Made by a program: the position numbers and the translations under genes
Notes under the pieces: model-generated
Databases searched by the model: none
The model's input: the letters and a program-made list of their open reading frames with translations, nothing else
Told to the model about the DNA's origin: nothing
Assembly (NCBI GenBank): GCA_049291395.1
Contig: JBATPJ010000007.1
Span: 1-25,565, forward strand
Source of the DNA: JAPUDQ01 sp049291395
GTDB taxonomy: Bacteria > Patescibacteriota > Saccharimonadia > Saccharimonadales > Saccharimonadaceae
Length of the DNA stretch: 25,565 nucleotides
Direction: 5' to 3'
Part shown: positions 22,448-25,565 of the stretch, in pieces
Numbering within the stretch: the stretch's first letter is position 1
Layout of the letters: each line of letters opens with the position of its first letter

Positions 22448-22807
22448 TTAATTCTGTGTATACTCAGTTGAGCTTGGCGTAGTGAGTGCCTTGGCGACAC
22501 TGCTGTTTGCGACGGTGCTGAGAGCTTGCAGACGAGCATTTTCGTTTTGCAAATCTTCCTTCTCGGCTTTGAGCGCGCTCAGACGTGTATCGAGGCTATC
22601 AATATCATAGCTGTAACTGCCGGTCCGTGTCACCTGCGTCAGGTAGATAAGACCGAGAACAGTCACCATGATTGCCACCAAGATCGTATGCGAAACTGGT
22701 CCGAGTTTGACGGCCGATGCATATCGGGTGGTGTTTTGGTTACGACGCCATCTCGCTTCTTGACGAGAAGCAAAGGCCGGCGGCGCAACGCGGTAGTATT
22801 GAGACAT
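22448..22807 (-). CDS. ftsL: FtsL-like divisome protein
   Basis: A 119-residue bitopic protein: a basic N-terminal tail (1-40), one transmembrane helix (about 42-62, ILVAIMVTVLGLIYLTQVT) and a leucine-periodic coiled coil (about 68-98, IDSLDTRLSALKAEKEDLQ). This is the FtsL/DivIC shape, and the place between rsmH and ftsI is where ftsL lies in most dcw clusters. Primary sequence conservation in this family is very low, so the name rests on topology and context. It would form a complex with the FtsQ-like protein and activate FtsWI. Confidence 0.75.
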   Translation of the reverse strand: MSQYYRVAPPAFASRQEARWRRNQNTTRYASAVKLGPVSHTILVAIMVTVLGLIYLTQVTRTGSYSYDIDSLDTRLSALKAEKEDLQNENARLQALSTVANSSVAKALTTPSSTEYTQN

Positions 22808-22864
22808 GTGGTGCTATCTCTTTTGTTTAGTGTTTATATTTTGCGTGGCTACGCGTCACCCACC

Positions 22865-22896
22865 CGCGGAGATGCTGGGTTCAGCAGTGCTCCGCG
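22865..22896. repeat. Strong GC-rich hairpin in the rsmH-ftsL gap
   Basis: CGCGGAG (22865-22871) pairs with CTCCGCG (22890-22896), and an inner TGCTG/CAGCA stem (22873-22877 with 22882-22886) caps it with a 4-base loop. No T-run follows, so it is not a plain terminator; it could be a processing or regulatory structure in the transcript. Confidence 0.6.
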
Positions 22897-22923
22897 AGGA
22901 GTGAATATGCCCGGGCAGGATAA

Positions 22924-22983
22924 TTATCGGTGGTTGACCGTGATTCTGACTGCTCGAGATTTGTTGACGATTTTGATTGCCAT
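22924..22983 (-). CDS. Possible 19-residue micro-ORF between rsmH and the ftsL-like gene
   Basis: ATG 22983 to TAA 22924 encodes MAIKIVNKSRAVRITVNHR, a very basic peptide. A GGGAAGG stretch starts about 8 nt before the ATG. It follows the rsmH stop by 25 bp and precedes the strong hairpin, so it could be a leader peptide or a divisome microprotein. Evidence is thin. Confidence 0.3.
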   Translation of the reverse strand: MAIKIVNKSRAVRITVNHR

Positions 22984-23008
22984 GGGTCGCCTTCCCTTCT
23001 TTTTTGTT

Positions 23009-23995
23009 TTATATTTTCACAGCGGCACGCAGTATGGCACTGCGAGCACGCGGATTGTGATCGTGGTGGATGGAAGATATGTCAGCACCCAGAATCGGCT
23101 TTTTGATAAGCAGTTTCATGTTTGCCTCGTATCCAGACTCGGTTTGTTCGGCAAAATATTGCTTTACGATCCGATCCTCTAGGCTATGAAAGCTAATCAC
23201 GGCGACTCGTCCACCTGGGTTTAATAGGCGGGGTATGAGTGGCATGAGCTTCTCTATCTGGGACAGCTCATCATTAAGCACGATCCTGATTGCCTGAAAG
23301 GTACGCGTGGCCGGGTGTATTTTTTGATACGCGCCACGATGAATAGAGAGTATGACGTCGGCGAGTTGATGGGTCGTTCGAAGCGGCCGGTTTAGACGTA
23401 TCGTATGTGCGATCCGTACTGCCTTAGCTCGCGTCTCTTGCCCGTACTGCTCGATGATGTGCGCTAGTTCCTTCTCGCTCGCACGGTTCACGATATCAGC
23501 CGCTGTCCGCGTACCTGATTCGTCCATGCGCATATCGAGTGGCCCATCTCGCTTGATCGAGAAGCCCCGCTCTGCCATGTCTAACTGTGGTGACGATACA
23601 CCGAGATCCACTAACATCATGTCAAATTTCCGACCAGCGTCAGCAAGGTGCTGCGCGGCGGTTGCAAAATCGGTATGGACAAGTTCTGCTCCCTTCTGGC
23701 CGTAACCAGAGAGATGAGTGATCGCTCGTGCATCACGATCTACCAGCGTGGCTGCAGACGGACCGATGACGTCGATAATACGCGACGCATGGCCGCCATA
23801 CCCTGCCGTGAGATCCAAGTACGTTTCACCCTCATGTGGGTTCAGCAAACGTACCACGTCCTCAAGCAGGACTGGTATATGCACACTATCACGGTTCTCT
23901 TGCGAGGGTGATAGCTGTTTTGGTTGTTGAAGTTCCGCCGAATGTGATTCGTCGGGAGCCTCAAAACGGAGTTGTTGTGGTGGTATATTTTTCAT
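23009..23995 (-). CDS. rsmH: 16S rRNA m4C1402 methyltransferase RsmH (MraW)
   Basis: RsmH methylates N4 of C1402 in 16S rRNA, using S-adenosylmethionine. From ATG 23995 the protein has 328 residues: HIPVLLEDVV (39-48), the SAM-binding DLTAGYGGHASRI (61-73), DLGVSSPQLDMAERGFS (130-146), DGPLDMRMD (150-158), HPATRTFQAIRIVLNDEL and ISFHSLEDRIVK near the end. ATG 23995 is preferred over GTG 24004 because AGGTGA lies 5 nt upstream. The N-terminal 37 residues are a polar extension of low conservation. It has its own promoter in the inverted-repeat element upstream, so it may be made partly independently of mraZ. Confidence 0.96.
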   Translation of the reverse strand: MKNIPPQQLRFEAPDESHSAELQQPKQLSPSQENRDSVHIPVLLEDVVRLLNPHEGETYLDLTAGYGGHASRIIDVIGPSAATLVDRDARAITHLSGYGQKGAELVHTDFATAAQHLADAGRKFDMMLVDLGVSSPQLDMAERGFSIKRDGPLDMRMDESGTRTAADIVNRASEKELAHIIEQYGQETRAKAVRIAHTIRLNRPLRTTHQLADVILSIHRGAYQKIHPATRTFQAIRIVLNDELSQIEKLMPLIPRLLNPGGRVAVISFHSLEDRIVKQYFAEQTESGYEANMKLLIKKPILGADISSIHHDHNPRARSAILRAAVKI

Positions 23996-23996
23996 T

Positions 23997-24308
23997 GAGG
24001 TCACCTAACTGATAGTTAAGGTTTTTGTTTTCGCAGTATGTGTTTGTTTTAGTAGTTTGTCAATGGAGTTGTTGTGGTGTGGTGTCCGTATAAATACTGA
24101 CGCCATTTGCGAAAGCCCTAGGAGAAGGGCCGTCTAAGTTCTCCTATTGACTAGTGAGAGACTTATGTGTGAGAACCTCTTGTTTGACGAAGAGATCCTT
24201 GTGAGGTGGAGTTTTTTGGGAGGTGTGTTGTTGTTGATTGGATGTACGATCGAGTAATTTTAAGTGTCATCGATTGCTTCACCCCCTAACTATCAGATAG
24301 TTGACCTC
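23997..24308. mobile_element. 312-bp element with 25-bp terminal inverted repeats between mraZ and rsmH
   Basis: The 25 bases at 23997-24021 are the inverse of 24284-24308 at 22 of 25 positions. Each arm also holds a small palindrome around AACTATCAG. The interior has no gene but contains TAGGAGAA/TTCTCCTA and GCCC/GGGC pairings (about 24115-24150) that exclude one another, a CTCTT/AAGAG hairpin and a promoter (24063-24035). The left arm abuts the rsmH start codon and includes its Shine-Dalgarno site. I see no clear target duplication, so a MITE and a long-range regulatory stem are both possible. Confidence 0.5.
24035..24063 (-). promoter_or_regulatory. Probable rsmH promoter
   Basis: A perfect TTGACA (24063-24058), 17 bp, then CATACT (24040-24035, 4 of 6). 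The predicted start near 24028 gives a leader of about 33 nt to ATG 23995. Confidence 0.55.
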
Positions 24309-24337
24309 ACGAAATCGGTAAATTCCGTGATCTATGT

Positions 24338-24354
24338 GGTGAACACCGTTCACC
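24338..24354. repeat. Perfect hairpin just after mraZ
   Basis: GGTGAAC (24338-24344) and GTTCACC (24348-24354) with a 3-base loop; a second stem, CACGAAA/TTCCGTG (24308-24314 with 24323-24329), is adjacent. No T-run follows on the minus strand, so read-through from mraZ is possible. Confidence 0.5.
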
Positions 24355-24361
24355 CTAATTG

Positions 24362-24724
24362 TTAACGTGCGGCACTGATACGCCAGTATTTACCAGCGCG
24401 GACAACGACGACATCACGATCGATCCCGGCATAATCGAGCAAATGCTGCTCAATCGTGATCCGACCCTGCTTGTCGTCTATATCGCCACCGACCTTACCT
24501 GTGCGAAATTGCACATTCAGATCAGCGACTCGCTCATCGAGGATATCACCGACTAGTGCTGCCTCAACATCCCGGTCCCAGACCGATGCTGGATAGAGAT
24601 GCAGATAGTCGCGAAAGCCACGAGTGATCACAACGCCCTGATCGAATTCAACTCGAAGCTCAGCAGGTATGGTTAACCGCCGCTTATCGTCAAGCTTTCG
24701 TTCGAAATAATCTGTTGTGCTCAT
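24362..24724 (-). CDS. mraZ: Transcriptional regulator MraZ
   Basis: MraZ is a ring-forming DNA-binding protein that controls the dcw cluster by binding short direct repeats before its own gene. The 120-residue protein has two SpoVT/AbrB-like halves: YFERKLDDKRRLTIPAELR (about 6-24) and DDKQGRITIEQHLLDYAGI (about 82-100), ending VVVVRAGKYWRI. Length is slightly below the common 140-150. It is first in the cluster, with AGGA just before ATG 24724 and a promoter at 24821-24793 that carries matching TGGGT repeats. Confidence 0.92.
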   Translation of the reverse strand: MSTTDYFERKLDDKRRLTIPAELRVEFDQGVVITRGFRDYLHLYPASVWDRDVEAALVGDILDERVADLNVQFRTGKVGGDIDDKQGRITIEQHLLDYAGIDRDVVVVRAGKYWRISAAR

Positions 24725-24792
24725 AGTCCTCGAGCGTTATGTTTTATATGTTTTATGGTGCCGTGGTTTTTGTTTTTAAATCCACTACCCCT

Positions 24793-24821
24793 ATACTACT
24801 ACCCACTCCTACCCACTGCAA
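24793..24821 (-). promoter_or_regulatory. mraZ promoter with MraZ boxes in the spacer
   Basis: On the minus strand TTGCAG (24821-24816) and TAGTAT (24798-24793) are 17 bp apart. The spacer holds two TGGGT units with a 10-bp period (24815-24811 and 24805-24801), which matches the TGGGN-N5 repeats known for E. coli MraZ. Bound MraZ would block RNA polymerase, so autorepression is the simple prediction. Confidence 0.65.
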
Positions 24822-24855
24822 GTACTTTTTTACTATTCTGAGTGATAGAGGGTGT

Positions 24856-24877
24856 TTATCCACAGTTTTGTGGATAA
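24856..24877. promoter_or_regulatory. Two inverted perfect DnaA boxes
   Basis: TTATCCACA (24856-24864) and TGTGGATAA (24869-24877) are both exact matches to the DnaA-box consensus, in inverted orientation with 4 bp between them. They lie about 35 bp upstream of the mraZ -35 box. They also form a 9-bp hairpin. Confidence 0.6.
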
Positions 24878-24878
24878 G

Positions 24879-24907
24879 AAAACTCCGCGGCCAATGCGCG
24901 GAGTTTT
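24879..24907. terminator. Intrinsic terminator of the small membrane gene
   Basis: AAAACTCCGCG (24879-24889) pairs with CGCGGAGTTTT (24897-24907) around a 7-base loop. On the minus strand it lies 23 nt after the stop at 24931 and ends in TTTTCTTAT. Confidence 0.75.
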
Positions 24908-24930
24908 GAGGCGGTCAACAACCCTTATGG

Positions 24931-25113
24931 TTATTTGATGAGCCAGTTGAGCTGCGTTGCGTACGAGTTGTCGAGACGCACCACCAGCCATGTCGTCAGA
25001 ACGATGAGGTTGATGAGCAGCGACACAAGAAGGATTGAGTTCTTGAGGTCAGTGTTTGTCTGTGCGAAAGACATTACCTGCTTTGCGGATCGTGTAGGAG
25101 ATTTCTTTTTCAT
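24931..25113 (-). CDS. Small single-helix membrane protein, 60 residues, unknown
   Basis: The protein has a basic N-terminus (MKKKSPTRSAK), a polar stretch and one strong transmembrane helix (about 26-46, SILLVSLLINLIVLTTWLVV), then a short tail. SecE was considered, but its conserved pre-helix motif is missing. It has a good promoter and its own terminator, so it is monocistronic. The -10 box ends 7 nt before ATG 25113, implying a leaderless mRNA. Function unknown. Confidence 0.65.
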   Translation of the reverse strand: MKKKSPTRSAKQVMSFAQTNTDLKNSILLVSLLINLIVLTTWLVVRLDNSYATQLNWLIK

Positions 25114-25120
25114 GCCTCAT

Positions 25121-25148
25121 TGTATACATAAGCATTATCATCAGTCAA
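25121..25148 (-). promoter_or_regulatory. Promoter of the small membrane gene
   Basis: TTGACT (25148-25143), 16 bp and TATACA (25126-25121). The predicted start falls on or next to ATG 25113. Confidence 0.65.
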
Positions 25149-25172
25149 GACGAGGCAAACCACCCCGAGGCG

Positions 25173-25565
25173 CTATGAGTGCTCGAGAAGCCAACTGTTG
25201 GCGTGCACCCAGTTCGCGAGCGATCCGCATTCGAGATACTCACCTGTCGAGGTGCGGACAGCGATGGTACGACCATCGGCGACCATCTCGTTGAGGGCGT
25301 CGACGATATAATATTCGCCATTGGTCGTTTGCTCAGCAGCGACTTGACGGTCGAGATAACCGAAAAATTCCGCCGGCAACAGATAGATGCTCGAATTGTT
25401 GAGGTTAGTATTCACCTCACCTTCCTTAGGATGCTCGACGATACGGCGATAATTGCCCGCTGCGTCGGCTTCGATGATACCGAACTGATGGATCTGCTCC
25501 CACGGGATCGGGTTGCCGATCAGGCCACCATCAGCGCCGCGCGTCTCGACCAGCTGCCTCAGATC
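25173..25565 (-). CDS. galU: C-terminal part of a GalU-like UTP-glucose-1-phosphate uridylyltransferase (5' end outside the window)
   Basis: The frame is open to the window edge and ends at 25173, giving 130 residues. It reads FGIIEADAAGNYRRIVEHP, then NTNLNNSSIYLLPAEFFGYL, then GEYYIVDALNEMVADGRTIAV and EYLECGSLANWVHANSWLL. This is the end of a sugar-nucleotide pyrophosphorylase fold, closest in my judgement to GalU, which makes UDP-glucose for surface glycans. Glucose-1-phosphate thymidylyltransferase is the main alternative, because the N-terminal signature is not in the window. Confidence 0.75.
   Translation of the reverse strand, partial: DLRQLVETRGADGGLIGNPIPWEQIHQFGIIEADAAGNYRRIVEHPKEGEVNTNLNNSSIYLLPAEFFGYLDRQVAAEQTTNGEYYIVDALNEMVADGRTIAVRTSTGEYLECGSLANWVHANSWLLEHS

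Noticed and set aside
22526..23182. Plus-strand frame of 218 codons across ftsL and rsmH
   Set aside because: It is antisense to two supported genes and spans their intergenic gap without its own signals.
24931..25113. SecE
   Set aside because: Size and one helix fit, but the conserved motif before the SecE helix is absent.
1..25565. CRISPR array, tRNA or rRNA genes, recoded UGA
   Set aside because: I saw no spaced direct-repeat array and no tRNA T-loop or rRNA-like segment, and UGA ends several genes at the expected place.

Overview
The window looks like a chromosomal segment of a Candidatus Saccharibacteria (TM7, Patescibacteria/CPR) genome. This rests on gene content I recognise rather than a search: a compact dcw cell-division cluster (mraZ, rsmH, ftsL-like, ftsI, mraY, ftsW, murG, ftsQ-like), a sigma-region-4/HARE-HTH regulator, a large HerA/VirD4-type ATPase, a three-gene pseudopilin operon, and core genes that often lack Shine-Dalgarno sites. 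UGA is used as a normal stop, which argues against Gracilibacteria or Absconditabacteria.

Layout. Bases 1-749: the 3' end of an unknown gene and two intrinsic terminators, then a gene-free stretch. Read on the minus strand, that stretch has a near-consensus promoter (727-699), dense RNA-like secondary structure and a terminator (346-316). I call it a candidate structured ncRNA of about 375 nt; it is the most interesting object here. 749-1597: dprA. 1761-2513: an orphan lipoprotein with an actinobacterial look. 2634-6392 (minus): three overlapping type IV pilin-like genes. 6518-9091: topA, carrying two apparent in-frame repeat insertions, one a 111-bp element with terminal inverted repeats. 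9100-10380: two small orphan genes and three near-identical GC-rich hairpins, giving a cassette-like appearance. 10498-11553: an RSH-type HD hydrolase. Its consensus promoter ends 6 bp before the first ATG, and an intrinsic terminator lies inside the first 100 nt. 11754-12794: the sigma4/HARE regulator. 12882-15713: a membrane-anchored conjugation-type ATPase. 15714-16334: an AT-rich, gene-free convergent region with repeats.

16335-24724 (minus) is the dcw cluster. It makes and uses lipid-linked peptidoglycan precursor at the septum: MraY and MurG build lipid I and II, FtsW and FtsI polymerise and cross-link, and FtsL and FtsQ scaffold. MraZ appears to repress its own promoter, since TGGGT repeats fill the -35/-10 spacer. 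A 312-bp element with 25-bp terminal inverted repeats separates mraZ from rsmH and supplies a second promoter. Two inverted perfect DnaA boxes lie upstream of mraZ. The window closes with a small membrane protein and the 3' part of a GalU-like nucleotidyltransferase, both on the minus strand.

Several starts (10498, 25113, 6392) sit 5-10 nt downstream of a -10 element, suggesting common leaderless transcription. Other genes (9187, 9990, 1761, 4879, 18414, 20664) have clear Shine-Dalgarno sites.
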